Below the pieces are notes generated by a model, which saw nothing but the letters and a program-made list of their open reading frames with translations, made no database searches and was not told the DNA's origin. From an uncultured Pelagibacteraceae bacterium (GTDB lineage: Bacteria; Pseudomonadota; Alphaproteobacteria; Pelagibacterales; Pelagibacteraceae), in the NCBI GenBank assembly GCA_902586025.1, contig CACIFV010000008.1:1-47002 (forward strand): DNA of 47,002 bases, in the 5' to 3' direction. The position numbers and the translations under genes are program-made. Shown here one piece after another: positions 26,128 to 35,103 of this stretch (position 1 is its first letter; the number at the start of each line of letters is the position of its first letter).

Positions 26128-27192
26128 ATGGATCCTATCAAAGAAGCGCTCACTTTCGATGATGTAACTTTAGCACCAAATTATTCTGAAATTTTACCTT
26201 CAGAAGTAAAGACAGAAATTAAATTATCAAAACAATTAAATATTTCTATACCCCTTCTAACTTCAGCAATGGATACTGTAACAGAGTCTAATATGGCTAT
26301 TTCAATCGGTAAAAAGGGTGGAATAGGTGTTATACATAGAAATTTATCAATAAATGATCAGATAAAAGAAATAAGAAAAGTAAAAGCAAAAAAAATGTTA
26401 GTTGGTGCAGCTGTTGGTGCAAGTTTAAACGAACACATAAGAGCTCAAAAGATTTTAAAAGAAAATATCGATTTAATTGTTGTTGATACAGCTCATGGCC
26501 ACACAAAAAAAGTAGCTGAAATAATAAAAAAAATTAAAAAAATTAAACCAACTAAAACAGCTTTATGTGCAGGTAATATTGCTACAGCAGAAGCAGCTAA
26601 ATTTCTGATTAAGCAAGGAGTAGATATTATAAAAGTTGGAATTGGACCAGGATCTATATGCACTACAAGATTAGTTGCCGGGATTGGAGTTCCACAGCTA
26701 AGTGCAATTTTAGATGTAAAAAAAGGTATGGGGAAAAGTAAAACAACATTAATAGCTGATGGAGGTATCAAATTTTCTGGGGATATTGCAAAAGCACTTG
26801 CGGCAGGAGCAGATGCGGTGATGATTGGATCATTATTTGCAGGAACAGATCAGGCTCCAGGTAGAATTATAAAAAGAGGTGGTAAATTATTTAAAAGTTT
26901 TAGGGGTATGGGATCTATTGGAGCAATGAATAAAGGATCAGCAGATAGATATTTTCAATCAAAACAAAAAGATACATCAAAATACGTAGCAGAAGGTGTT
27001 GAAGGTTTTGTTAAATACAAAGGCACAGTTGAAAAAATAATCTACCAACTAGTAGGTGGATTAAAATCATCAATGGGATACTTAGGTGCAAAAAGAATTA
27101 AAGATCTTAGAAAAAAACCAAAATTTGTCAAAATTACTAAAGCAGGTTTTTATGAAAGTATGGTACATAACATAGACGAAATAAAAAGATGA
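26128..27192 (+). CDS. guaB: IMP dehydrogenase lacking the CBS (Bateman) domain
   Basis: Enzyme of guanine-nucleotide synthesis oxidising IMP to XMP with NAD, here only 354 residues instead of about 490. The catalytic barrel is intact: active-site C178 in GPGSICTTRLVAG, the IMP loop IADGGIKFSGD and the flap RGMGSIGAMNKGSADRYF. After RNLSINDQIKEIRKVK (residues 71-86) the sequence runs straight into LVGAAVGAS, so the roughly 120-residue tandem CBS domain is missing. The GSICTTR and flap motifs favour IMPDH over GMP reductase. It sits upstream of guaA with one TPR gene between, and overlaps that gene by 4 nt. Confidence 0.9.
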   Translation: MDPIKEALTFDDVTLAPNYSEILPSEVKTEIKLSKQLNISIPLLTSAMDTVTESNMAISIGKKGGIGVIHRNLSINDQIKEIRKVKAKKMLVGAAVGASLNEHIRAQKILKENIDLIVVDTAHGHTKKVAEIIKKIKKIKPTKTALCAGNIATAEAAKFLIKQGVDIIKVGIGPGSICTTRLVAGIGVPQLSAILDVKKGMGKSKTTLIADGGIKFSGDIAKALAAGADAVMIGSLFAGTDQAPGRIIKRGGKLFKSFRGMGSIGAMNKGSADRYFQSKQKDTSKYVAEGVEGFVKYKGTVEKIIYQLVGGLKSSMGYLGAKRIKDLRKKPKFVKITKAGFYESMVHNIDEIKR

Positions 27193-27623
27193 TAAAAAAA
27201 ATTACCTTGGCAACAATTTTACTTTTTACTTTAATTTTTAACGTTAACGCGGAGAAAGTTAATTTTTTTGATGAAGCAAAAAATCTTTATGAAAATGAAA
27301 AATATGAAGATTCAAAATTTTTATTTCAAAGAAATATTGTATACAATCCCAAAGACTCAATGTCATATCTATATTTAGCAAAAATATTTAAAAATGAAGA
27401 AAACAAAACAGAACTGGAAAAAAATATAAATACAGTCTTACTACTCGAGCCAAACAACGAAGAGGCAATGTATCTATTAATAGATATTGAGTTAGAAAGA
27501 TCTAATTTTTCTAAAGCAGAGGAACTTAGAGAAGATTTTAAGAAAATATGCTCCAACCTTTGTGATAAAATTGCATCTATTAACAAACGCCTAAAAGAGT
27601 TTGAAAAAAAAGATGCGTCTTGA
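27189..27623 (+). CDS. Secreted TPR-repeat protein between guaB and guaA
   Basis: Protein of 144 residues with a signal peptide (about 1-21, ending NVNA) followed by two to three tetratricopeptide-like helical repeats ([51 protein letters not shown]) and two cysteines near residues 117-121. It is probably periplasmic and protein-binding. I do not recognise a named family. It overlaps guaB by 4 nt and guaA by 11 nt, so it is co-expressed with purine genes, although no functional link is evident. Confidence 0.7.
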   Translation: MIKKITLATILLFTLIFNVNAEKVNFFDEAKNLYENEKYEDSKFLFQRNIVYNPKDSMSYLYLAKIFKNEENKTELEKNINTVLLLEPNNEEAMYLLIDIELERSNFSKAEELREDFKKICSNLCDKIASINKRLKEFEKKDAS

Positions 27624-29172
27624 AAATAATATAGATAAAATTTTAATAATCGATTTTGGGTCTCAGTTTACACAATTAATTGCAAGAAAAGTAAGAGAAT
27701 TAAATGTTTTTTGTGAAATTATAAGTCACAACAAACTTAAAGTCTACAAAACTGAAAAAAATGTGAAAGGCATCATTTTATCAGGTGGTCCCTTAAATGT
27801 TTACCAAAATAAAAAAGTTAAATTCAATAAAAGTATATTAAGTTCAAATATTCCAATTCTAGGCATTTGTTTTGGCCACCAGATAATCTCTAAAGAATTA
27901 GGAGGTAAAGTAAAACGAGCAAAATCAAGAGAATTTGGGTTAGCAAAAGTTACAAAATTAAAAAAAAGCGCTTTAACTGAAAATTTCTTTTCAAAAAAAT
28001 CTACCAATGTATGGATGAGTCATGGAGATGAGGTAATTAAATTACCTAAAGGTTTTAAAGTTATAGCAAAATCCTCAAATTCGAAATTATGCATGATAGA
28101 AAATGTAAAAAAAAAAATATATGGCATGCAGTTTCATCCAGAAGTTTCCCATACAGTTAAAGGCAAAATAATATTAAAAAACTTTGTAATTAAAATTTGT
28201 AAAATTAAAAAAAATTGGACATCAAAAAATCAAAAATCCAAACTTATGCAGCAAATTAAAGAACAAGTTGGAAATTCTAAAGTGATTTGTGCATTATCTG
28301 GTGGAGTAGATAGTAGTGTAGTAGCAAAATTAATTAGTAATGCGATTGGAAAAAACTTAACTTGTATATTCGTTAATACTGGTCTGCTAAGAAAAAATGA
28401 AGAAAAACAAGTAGTAAATACTTTTAGAAAAAAATTTAAATTGAATTTAATTTATGTAAATGCTGAACAATTATTCATTAGCAAATTAAAAAATGTAACG
28501 GATCCAGAAAAAAAAAGAAAAATTATTGGAAATTTATTTATCAAACTTTTTGAAAAATACGCAAAAAAAATAAAAAATGTAAAATTTTTGGCTCAAGGAA
28601 CTCTATACCCTGATCTAATTGAAAGTAAGTCTGTTACAGGAAGTCAAACTTCAAAAATTAAGTCTCATCATAATGTTGGTGGTTTGCCAAAAAGAATGAA
28701 ATTAAAATTAGTTGAACCATTGAAGTATTTATTTAAAGATGAAGTTAGAATGTTAGGTCTAGAATTAAATTTAAGTAAAGAAATTATTTCTAGACATCCT
28801 TTTCCTGGTCCTGGTTTAGCAATTAGAATGCCAGGCATAATTAATAAAGAAAAAATAAAAATTTTAAAAGAAGCAGATAATTATTTTGTAAATGCATTAA
28901 GAGAACACAATCTATATCATAAGATATGGCAGGCTTATGCCGCATTACTACCTGTTAAAACAGTTGGTGTAATGGGAGACAATAGAACCTATGAATATAT
29001 ATGCTTGCTAAGAGCAATAACATCTGAAGATGGAATGACAGCAGATTACTTTCAATTTAACAAATCATTTATGCAAATGGTATCAAATAAAATAGTTAAC
29101 AACATTCGAGGTATAAATAGAGTAGTCTATGATGTGACCTCTAAACCACCAAGCACTATTGAACTAGAATAA
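27613..29172 (+). CDS. guaA: GMP synthase (glutamine-hydrolysing)
   Basis: Two-domain enzyme of 519 residues converting XMP to GMP with glutamine and ATP. The class I amidotransferase domain has the nucleophile C86 in GICFGHQ and the FHPEVSHT histidine-glutamate site. The ATP pyrophosphatase domain has the P-loop SGGVDSSVV, and the C-terminal XMP-binding dimer domain ends [20 protein letters not shown]. An upstream in-frame TTG at 27601 is possible, but the ATG at 27613 gives the usual short N-terminus. It completes the IMP-to-GMP pair with guaB. The protein is unusually lysine-rich, as expected in an AT-rich genome. Confidence 0.95.
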   Translation: MRLENNIDKILIIDFGSQFTQLIARKVRELNVFCEIISHNKLKVYKTEKNVKGIILSGGPLNVYQNKKVKFNKSILSSNIPILGICFGHQIISKELGGKVKRAKSREFGLAKVTKLKKSALTENFFSKKSTNVWMSHGDEVIKLPKGFKVIAKSSNSKLCMIENVKKKIYGMQFHPEVSHTVKGKIILKNFVIKICKIKKNWTSKNQKSKLMQQIKEQVGNSKVICALSGGVDSSVVAKLISNAIGKNLTCIFVNTGLLRKNEEKQVVNTFRKKFKLNLIYVNAEQLFISKLKNVTDPEKKRKIIGNLFIKLFEKYAKKIKNVKFLAQGTLYPDLIESKSVTGSQTSKIKSHHNVGGLPKRMKLKLVEPLKYLFKDEVRMLGLELNLSKEIISRHPFPGPGLAIRMPGIINKEKIKILKEADNYFVNALREHNLYHKIWQAYAALLPVKTVGVMGDNRTYEYICLLRAITSEDGMTADYFQFNKSFMQMVSNKIVNNIRGINRVVYDVTSKPPSTIELE

Positions 29173-29192
29173 AAATAAATTATAATTTTACA

Positions 29193-29612
29193 ATGAAATA
29201 TTTACACACAATGATCAGAATTTCTAATATTGAGGAGTCTTTAAAATTTTTTTGTGATGGACTGGGTTTAAAAGAGACAAAAAGAATGCAAAATGAAAAA
29301 GGTAGATACACATTAATTTTTTTAGCTGCACCAAACGACAATGATGCAGAAATTGAACTTACTTATAACTGGGATGGAGATAACTTAGGAGAGGGATCTA
29401 GAAATTTTGGTCACTTAGCTTATAGAGTTAAAAATATATACGAAATATGCCAAAGATTAATGGATATGGGTTATACAATTAATAGACCTCCTAGAGATGG
29501 TCATATGGCATTTGTGAAATCACCAGATAAAATATCAATTGAAATACTTCAGGAAGGAAATCTTCCTCCTAAAGAGCCTTGGTCATCAATGGAAAATACT
29601 GGAACTTGGTAA
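29193..29612 (+). CDS. gloA: Lactoylglutathione lyase (glyoxalase I)
   Basis: Metalloenzyme of 139 residues that isomerises the methylglyoxal-glutathione hemithioacetal to S-lactoylglutathione. The metal ligands are H5 (YLHTMIRI), E55 (EIELTYNW), H74 (NFGHLAYRV) and E117 (ISIEIL), matching E. coli GloA positions 5, 56, 74 and 122. The SLKFF, FLAAP and SPDKISIEILQ stretches are typical. It lies 20 nt after guaA in the same direction and may be read from the same transcript. Its end is 2 nt from convergent terC. Confidence 0.93.
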   Translation: MKYLHTMIRISNIEESLKFFCDGLGLKETKRMQNEKGRYTLIFLAAPNDNDAEIELTYNWDGDNLGEGSRNFGHLAYRVKNIYEICQRLMDMGYTINRPPRDGHMAFVKSPDKISIEILQEGNLPPKEPWSSMENTGTW

Positions 29613-29614
29613 TA

Positions 29615-30226
29615 TTAGAAATATTTTATATATTTTTCATTAATATTTAAAATTTCTAAATCGACTAGTCCGCCTATTACTAATTGGATAGCAACCAATA
29701 ATATAAAACCTAAGCCTATATAAGCTATCCACAAATGTTTTTGTATATAATTTGCTAAATAAGTAGCTAAGGCTCCAGTAAGAACCACTGATAATACTAA
29801 GCCAAAAATCATAAAACCAAAATTACCTTTAGCTGCACCCACAACGCCAATAACGTTATCAAAACTAATCGTAATATCTGCAAATAATACTTTGTAAATA
29901 CTTTTGATAAATGAAGGTTCCATAGATTTCTTTTTAGGTGACTTAATTTTTTGAATTTCAAATAAATCTTTTCTTAAGTCATTAACAATCCAAATTAAAA
30001 GTAATCCACCGAGAATTTTAATGAAGTAAAACTTAAATAAATATGTTGCAAATATTGCAAATATGACTTTGAAAACTAACGCACCAACTACTCCCCAAAA
30101 TATTATCTTTTTTCTATTTTTTGGAACGAAGTTAGCAGCAATCAATCCTATTATTATTGCATTATCTGCAGCTAGAATAATATCTATAAATATAATTTGC
30201 AGTAAAATGAGTGATTGTTCTATCAA
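29615..30226 (-). CDS. TerC-family membrane protein (YjbE-like)
   Basis: Inner-membrane protein of 203 residues with six to seven hydrophobic helices. Two conserved acidic membrane motifs define the TerC/Alx group: DIILAADNAIIIGL near residues 15-28 and ITISFDNVIGVVG near residues 118-130. These aspartates are thought to carry metal ions; several TerC proteins export manganese. No yybP-ykoY-like riboswitch is visible upstream. It is transcribed divergently from dctP, and a palindromic -10-like element (30231-30242) lies immediately before its start. Confidence 0.82.
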   Translation of the reverse strand: MIEQSLILLQIIFIDIILAADNAIIIGLIAANFVPKNRKKIIFWGVVGALVFKVIFAIFATYLFKFYFIKILGGLLLIWIVNDLRKDLFEIQKIKSPKKKSMEPSFIKSIYKVLFADITISFDNVIGVVGAAKGNFGFMIFGLVLSVVLTGALATYLANYIQKHLWIAYIGLGFILLVAIQLVIGGLVDLEILNINEKYIKYF

Positions 30227-30338
30227 GATGCTATTATAATAGTAATTATTTATTATATTTCAATAAAACATCAAAAATTTTTATTGATTTAAGTTTTAAT
30301 ACATAATGAGATATGTTTTTTAAAAATATGGAGGATTT

Positions 30339-31310
30339 ATGAAACTTTTCAAAATTTTGCTCTCTGTTTTATTTTCTGTTCTTTTAACTGCTAATGCTTT
30401 TGCTACAGAAAAATGGGATATGGCACTAGCATATGGTGCAAGCAACTTCCATTCTGCCAATGCAGCTGAATTTGCTAAAAATGTTTCAGAAAAAAGTGGG
30501 GGAAAATTAACAATAGTAACTCACCCAGGTGGATCTCTATTTAAAGGTGGAGAAATATTTAGAGCTGTTAGAACTGGACAAGCTCAAATTGGTGAGAGAT
30601 TTATGTCGGCTCTAGGTAAAGAGGATCCGTTGTTAGAGATTGACTCACAACCATTTCTTGCGACATCATATGATGATGCTATGAAATTGTATCAAGCATC
30701 TAAGCCTGCAATAATTAAAGGTTTAGATCAAAAAGGTCTTGTATTTTTATATGCTGTTCCATGGCCTGCGCAAGGTCTTTATAGTAAAAAAGAGATTAAC
30801 AGTGTTGCTGATTTAAAAGGTTTAAAATTTAGAGCATATAATTCTGCAACTATTAGAATGGCTGAGTTGACAGGTATGGCTCCTACAAAAATTGAAGCAG
30901 CTGAAATAAGTCAAGCATTCTCAACCGGCGCGGTTGAAAGTATGATTACTTCACCAACTACTGGTAAGAACAGTAAAATTTGGGAAAATGGAGTAAAGTA
31001 TTTTTATGATATTGCGGCTTGGTTTCCAAAAAATATGATTGTAGCTCACAGAGGTTCTTGGAATAAGTTAGATAAAGCTACACAAAAAATGATAATGGAA
31101 GAGGCGGCAGTTGCCGAGAAAAAAGGTTGGGCACTTTCAAAAAAAGGAAATGTTGCTGATAAAAAAGCTTTAGCTGATGCTGGAATGAAAGTAGGTAAAG
31201 TAAATGCAGCCCTTGAAAGTCATTTCAAAAAAGTTGGTGCTACAATGGCAGAAGAATGGAAGAAAAAAGCTGGCGATAGAGGTGCTAGTGTTCTTGCTGC
31301 CTATAATTAA
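30339..31310 (+). CDS. dctP: TRAP transporter substrate-binding protein (DctP family)
   Basis: Periplasmic solute-binding protein of 323 residues with a signal peptide (cleavage near ANAFA-TEKWD, residue 22). The TRAP family features are the ARG-like substrate site region (LKGLKFRAYNSATIRMAELTG, about 166-186) and AAEISQAFSTGAVESMITSP. The substrate is unknown: DctP proteins bind organic acids through a conserved arginine, present here in KFRAYN. A strong GGAGGA ribosome site precedes the ATG. An attenuating terminator follows, allowing more binding protein than permease, as usual for uptake systems. Confidence 0.9.
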   Translation: MKLFKILLSVLFSVLLTANAFATEKWDMALAYGASNFHSANAAEFAKNVSEKSGGKLTIVTHPGGSLFKGGEIFRAVRTGQAQIGERFMSALGKEDPLLEIDSQPFLATSYDDAMKLYQASKPAIIKGLDQKGLVFLYAVPWPAQGLYSKKEINSVADLKGLKFRAYNSATIRMAELTGMAPTKIEAAEISQAFSTGAVESMITSPTTGKNSKIWENGVKYFYDIAAWFPKNMIVAHRGSWNKLDKATQKMIMEEAAVAEKKGWALSKKGNVADKKALADAGMKVGKVNAALESHFKKVGATMAEEWKKKAGDRGASVLAAYN

Positions 31311-31322
31311 ATCATTATAATT

Positions 31323-31349
31323 AAAAAGGCCGTATTAAACGGCCTTTTT
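31323..31349 (+). terminator. Hairpin terminator between dctP and dctQ
   Basis: AAAAAGGCCG (31323-31332) pairs perfectly with CGGCCTTTTT (31340-31349) around a 7-nt loop that can close by one more T-A pair. It begins 13 nt after the dctP stop and ends 2 nt before the dctQ start codon, so read-through is needed for permease expression. Confidence 0.88.
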
Positions 31350-31351
31350 AT

Positions 31352-31843
31352 ATGTTTACTAAAGTCAATAAATTTTTAAATAATCTTTATAGTTATTCAG
31401 GCTATATCGCTGCATTCTTTCTTATTTTGGTTGCAGTTTTTATTTTAATTGGAATTTCATCAAGAATATTTGGTTTTTATATAAGAGGCCTAGCTGAATA
31501 TTCTGGATATTGTATGGCTGCCTCATCTTTCTTTGCTTTATCTTATACTTTCGTGGAAGGTGGTCACATTAGAATTACTTTATTTTTAGAAAAAACTACT
31601 GGGATTAAAAAGAAAATTTTGGAATTATGGAGTTTGATAGTTGCAACTATATTTTCTGGTTATTTAGCATTCTATTTTTTGAAAATGCTAAAAATATCTT
31701 ATGAATTTCAAGAGAGAAGTGAAGGAGCTGACGAAATTTTAATTTGGATACCACAAACTAGTGTTGCTTTAGGATCACTAATATTTTTCATATGCGTATC
31801 TCATCAATTAGTTTTGCAAATACAAACAAAAAAAAATGACTGA
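31352..31843 (+). CDS. dctQ: TRAP transporter small membrane subunit
   Basis: Small permease component of 163 residues with four hydrophobic helices, the usual DctQ topology. Conserved features are the helix containing GLAEYSGYCMAASSFFALSYTFVEGGHIRI, typical of the family. It pairs with the large subunit encoded next, whose start lies 8 nt inside dctQ. Its own start codon sits only 2 nt after the preceding terminator stem, leaving no free ribosome site outside the hairpin; opening the hairpin or read-through may set its level. Confidence 0.88.
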   Translation: MFTKVNKFLNNLYSYSGYIAAFFLILVAVFILIGISSRIFGFYIRGLAEYSGYCMAASSFFALSYTFVEGGHIRITLFLEKTTGIKKKILELWSLIVATIFSGYLAFYFLKMLKISYEFQERSEGADEILIWIPQTSVALGSLIFFICVSHQLVLQIQTKKND

Positions 31844-33146
31844 AATTTTACTTACTATATTTTTCATAAGTGTTCTCTTGATATTTTTAGGCTCAGGAAT
31901 TTGGGTTGCTATAAGCATGGTTGGTGTTTCATCTATAGGAATGATGCTGTTCACCACAAGGCCAGTTGGTGATGCGATGGCAACAACAATTTGGGGAGCC
32001 TCATCCTCATGGACTTTAACTGCACTCCCTTTATTTGTTTGGATGGGTGAAATTTTATTTCGGACGAAGTTATCTGAAAATTTATTTGAAGGATTATCCC
32101 CATGGATGCAGAAACTACCCGGTGGCTTAGTGCATGTTAATGTAGTCGGATGTGCTTTATTTGCAGCTATTTCGGGATCTTCTGCAGCAACTGTAGCCAC
32201 AGTAGGAAAAATGTCTATCCCAGAACTAAGAAAAAGAAAATATCCGGAAAGTATTCTACTTGGAAGTTTAGCTGGTTCTGGAACGCTGGGTCTTCTAATT
32301 CCACCTTCAATTATTTTAATTATTTATGGTGTGACTGTCCAAGAGTCGATAGCAAAACTATTTATTGCAGGAATTTTACCAGGAATAATGATTGCGTTGA
32401 TCTTTATGACATATGTAATGATTTGGTCTTCAATAAATAAAAAATCCATGCCCACTTTTAAACAAGACTTCACACTTATGGAAAAGGTAAGGAAATCAGG
32501 AAAACTGATACCTGTAATATTATTAATAGTTTCAGTTATTGGCTCAATTTATACTGGTATAGCAACCGCAACTGAAGCAGCTTCTTTGGGTGTAGTAGGT
32601 GCATTAATTTTATCATACTTTCAAAAGAGTTTGTCTTTAAGAACATTTAAAGAGTCTCTCTTGGGTGCCACTAAAACTTCTTGCATGATAGCTTTTATAT
32701 TAGCTGGAGCAACTTTTTTATCTTTGGCAATGGGTTTTACAGGATTGCCAAGAAATCTTGCTCTATGGATTGAAGGAATGGAACTTTCTCCTTATGTTTT
32801 AATTTTTGTTTTAATGATCTTTTATATAATTCTTGGAATGTTTCTTGATGGTATCTCTGCTGTAGTTTTAACAATGGCTATAATTGAACCAATGATTAGA
32901 CAAGCAGGTTTTGATATGATTTGGTTTGGTGTTTTTCTAGTTATTGTTGTCGAAATGGCTCAGATCACGCCGCCGGTTGGTTTTAATCTTTTTGTTCTTC
33001 AGGGTATGGCTAATAAAGATATGGGTTATATAGCAAGAAGCGCGTTTCCACTCTTCTTGCTAATGATTTTTGCTGTTATCTTGGTTGTGATATTTCCAGA
33101 AATTGCTCTTTGGATGCCTGAGCAAATGATAAAAAATATAAACTAG
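31836..33146 (+). CDS. dctM: TRAP transporter large permease subunit
   Basis: Large sodium-coupled permease of 436 residues with about 12 membrane segments. ISGSSAATVATVGKMSIPELRKRKYP near residues 112-137 and GSGTLGLLIPPSIILIIYG near residues 147-166 are the DctM family signatures, and AQITPPVGFNLFVLQG near residues 369-384 mirrors the second half. It forms the membrane complex with DctQ and imports the ligand bound by DctP. It overlaps dctQ by 8 nt, and its 3' end overlaps the convergent TPR gene by 4 nt. Confidence 0.93.
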   Translation: MTEILLTIFFISVLLIFLGSGIWVAISMVGVSSIGMMLFTTRPVGDAMATTIWGASSSWTLTALPLFVWMGEILFRTKLSENLFEGLSPWMQKLPGGLVHVNVVGCALFAAISGSSAATVATVGKMSIPELRKRKYPESILLGSLAGSGTLGLLIPPSIILIIYGVTVQESIAKLFIAGILPGIMIALIFMTYVMIWSSINKKSMPTFKQDFTLMEKVRKSGKLIPVILLIVSVIGSIYTGIATATEAASLGVVGALILSYFQKSLSLRTFKESLLGATKTSCMIAFILAGATFLSLAMGFTGLPRNLALWIEGMELSPYVLIFVLMIFYIILGMFLDGISAVVLTMAIIEPMIRQAGFDMIWFGVFLVIVVEMAQITPPVGFNLFVLQGMANKDMGYIARSAFPLFLLMIFAVILVVIFPEIALWMPEQMIKNIN

Positions 33147-33628
33147 TATTTTGATTTTTTAGATCCGTCTATAACACCTTTTAGCTGATTGTATTCTTCA
33201 CAATTACATCCCTCTAGAACATTCAATCTTTCTTTTGCTAAATTCATTCTATTGGTTGCAACATATAATTCACCTAAATATTCGTTAATTCCTATGTGAT
33301 TTGGCTCAATCGCTAAACCTTGAAGATAATATTTCTCACCATTTTCAAAATCACCAATTTTTCTTGTTGCAAATCCAAGATAGTTTAAAGTATCTGCTTT
33401 ATTTGGTTTCATCTTATTTGACTTTACCAAAAATTTAATTGCTCTTTCGTATCTTTTAATCGCTTTCTCGGTTTTACCTTTTTTTTCTAATTTTTTTGCC
33501 ATTTTTATTTGTTGTACAGCTTTATCATATAACGTTTCCTTTGAGCTCGAGTCACTTGAACCAGCAGCAAAAGATGTTTCTGCTAAAAAAATTAAAAAGA
33601 ACATTGAAAAAAATATTTTTTTTATCAT
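33143..33628 (-). CDS. Secreted TPR-repeat protein next to pxpA
   Basis: Protein of 161 residues with a signal peptide (cleavage near SFA-AGSSDS, residue 21) and at least three tetratricopeptide repeats (AVQQIKMAKKLEKKGKTEKAIKRYERA, ADTLNYLGFATRKIGDFENGEKYYLQGL, IGINEYLGELYVATNRMNLAKERL). The C-terminus has CNCEEYNQLKGVIDG. It is probably a periplasmic scaffold of unknown role. The start shares one base with the stop of pxpA, so they form one transcription unit. Confidence 0.72.
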   Translation of the reverse strand: MIKKIFFSMFFLIFLAETSFAAGSSDSSSKETLYDKAVQQIKMAKKLEKKGKTEKAIKRYERAIKFLVKSNKMKPNKADTLNYLGFATRKIGDFENGEKYYLQGLAIEPNHIGINEYLGELYVATNRMNLAKERLNVLEGCNCEEYNQLKGVIDGSKKSKY

Positions 33629-34401
33629 TATTTAAATTTCCTTAAGTTAGTTAGTGTTTTTAGCTCTAAGCCATTATCTATTAAATTATTTTTTATAGAT
33701 ATAGCTGTAGATAGTGAACTTTCATTATCCCCATGTATGCACACAGAGTCTATTTCACAAGGTATTTGCTTTCCGCTGTGACAATTAATGGCCTGGTTCT
33801 GAACCATGCTTAAAACGTGACTTTTTGCTTTATCTGGATCTGTAATAAGTGCATGAGGCTCTTTTCTAGACACTAAATTTCCATTATCTTCATAATTTCT
33901 ATCGGCAAAAATTTCACATGCTATCCTCATATCAAATTTCTTTGCAGCCTCTTCCATTTTTGAACCTGTCGGCACCAAATAGATTAAATCTTTATTAAAA
34001 TTGCAGATTGATTTTGCAATGATGGTTGCAAGTTCAATATCCTCGCAAGCCATATTATTTAATGCACCGTGTGGTTTAATATGTGTAACGATTTCACCAT
34101 GTTTTTCAGCTATATTTTGTAAAATTTCATACTGATCAATTAACAATTTATTTATTTCATCTGACGATAAATTTAGTCTTTTACGTCCAAAGTTTTCCGG
34201 ATCATTAAATGATGGATGCGCACCTATGCTCACACCGTTTTTCTTACAAATTTTTACAACTTGGTTCATGCTATCTTCATCACCAGCATGATAACCACAA
34301 GCAACATTAGCTGAATTGACAATTTCCAGTAATTTTGGATCATTTTCATCTGAATGATGCTTTGATTTTTCACCCAAATCACAATTGATATTAATTTCCA
34401 T
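33628..34401 (-). CDS. pxpA: 5-oxoprolinase subunit A (LamB/YcsF family)
   Basis: Subunit of the ATP-dependent PxpABC 5-oxoprolinase that opens 5-oxoproline (pyroglutamate) to glutamate; 257 residues, normal length. Family motifs INCDLGE at the N-terminus, NVACGYHAGDE, VSIGAHPSFNDPENFGR, VTHIKPHGALNN, EIFADRNYEDNGNLVSR and CIHGDNESSL are all present. It is divergent from pxpB (27 nt between starts) rather than in the usual pxpBCA order, and is followed by a TPR gene on its own strand. Confidence 0.93.
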   Translation of the reverse strand: MEININCDLGEKSKHHSDENDPKLLEIVNSANVACGYHAGDEDSMNQVVKICKKNGVSIGAHPSFNDPENFGRKRLNLSSDEINKLLIDQYEILQNIAEKHGEIVTHIKPHGALNNMACEDIELATIIAKSICNFNKDLIYLVPTGSKMEEAAKKFDMRIACEIFADRNYEDNGNLVSRKEPHALITDPDKAKSHVLSMVQNQAINCHSGKQIPCEIDSVCIHGDNESSLSTAISIKNNLIDNGLELKTLTNLRKFK

Positions 34402-34428
34402 ACTAATAAATCATAAGTATAACATGGT

Positions 34429-35103
34429 ATGATAAAAAATATATTAAATCTTGGTGACGCAGCTTTGTATTGCGATTTTGGAAGTGAAGTAAATCAAGAA
34501 ATTAATTCAAATGTTATCAAATATTTTTACCATATAAAAAAATTAAATTTAAAAGGTATTACAAACTTAACTCCATCTTATAATAAATTAATAATTTCAT
34601 ATGATTTAAACATACATTCTTTTTTATCTTTAAAAAAAAAAATTGAAAATATGGAGATTAAAGAAAACAATAAATTAGAAAAAAACTTAATCGAAATTCC
34701 TGTGTGTTGTGATAATAATTTTGCATTAGATATTAAAAGAGTTGAAAATAAATTAAAATTAAAATCAGAGATAATCCTAGAAAGATTTTTTAGCAAAAAT
34801 TACTTTTGTTATATGACAGGATTTGTGGCTGGCATGCCTTTTCTCGGTGATCTTGAAAAGGATATGAGATTAAAAAGATTAGAAACACCAAGAGTTAAAG
34901 TTCCAAAAGGTTCAGTTGGAATAACGGAACAATTTTGCAACATATATACTTTTGAAACACCTGGGGGATGGAATATTTTGGGAAATACACCACAAAATAT
35001 TTTCGACACATCTAATCAATCAAATCCTAATCTTGTTAATCCAGGAGATACAATAAAATTTTATAGAATAACTTTAGATCAATATAATGAAATCAAAAGA
35101 TAG
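34429..35103 (+). CDS. pxpB: 5-oxoprolinase subunit B (KipI family)
   Basis: Cyclophilin-like subunit of 224 residues of 5-oxoprolinase. The conserved C-terminal half has FVAGMPFLGDL, RLKRLETPRVKVPKGSVGI and FETPGGWNILGNTP, which define the KipI/PxpB family (formerly allophanate hydrolase subunit 1). The Bacillus homologue KipI also inhibits the sporulation kinase KinA, but that role is irrelevant here. It overlaps pxpC by 17 nt, and the two often occur fused, so they form one functional unit with pxpA on the opposite strand. Confidence 0.92.
   Translation: MIKNILNLGDAALYCDFGSEVNQEINSNVIKYFYHIKKLNLKGITNLTPSYNKLIISYDLNIHSFLSLKKKIENMEIKENNKLEKNLIEIPVCCDNNFALDIKRVENKLKLKSEIILERFFSKNYFCYMTGFVAGMPFLGDLEKDMRLKRLETPRVKVPKGSVGITEQFCNIYTFETPGGWNILGNTPQNIFDTSNQSNPNLVNPGDTIKFYRITLDQYNEIKR

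Noticed and set aside
26128-27192. Calling the short guaB a GMP reductase because of its length
   Set aside because: The GPGSICTTRLVAG and GMGSIGAMNKGSADRYF motifs are those of IMP dehydrogenase.
28102-28122. Long A homopolymers inside guaA and other genes as frameshift sites
   Set aside because: The frames run through intact to full-length proteins; such runs simply reflect lysine codons in an AT-rich genome.
31808-32200. Open frame of 130 codons on the minus strand over dctQ/dctM
   Set aside because: Antisense shadow of the strongly conserved DctM signature region with no own start signal.
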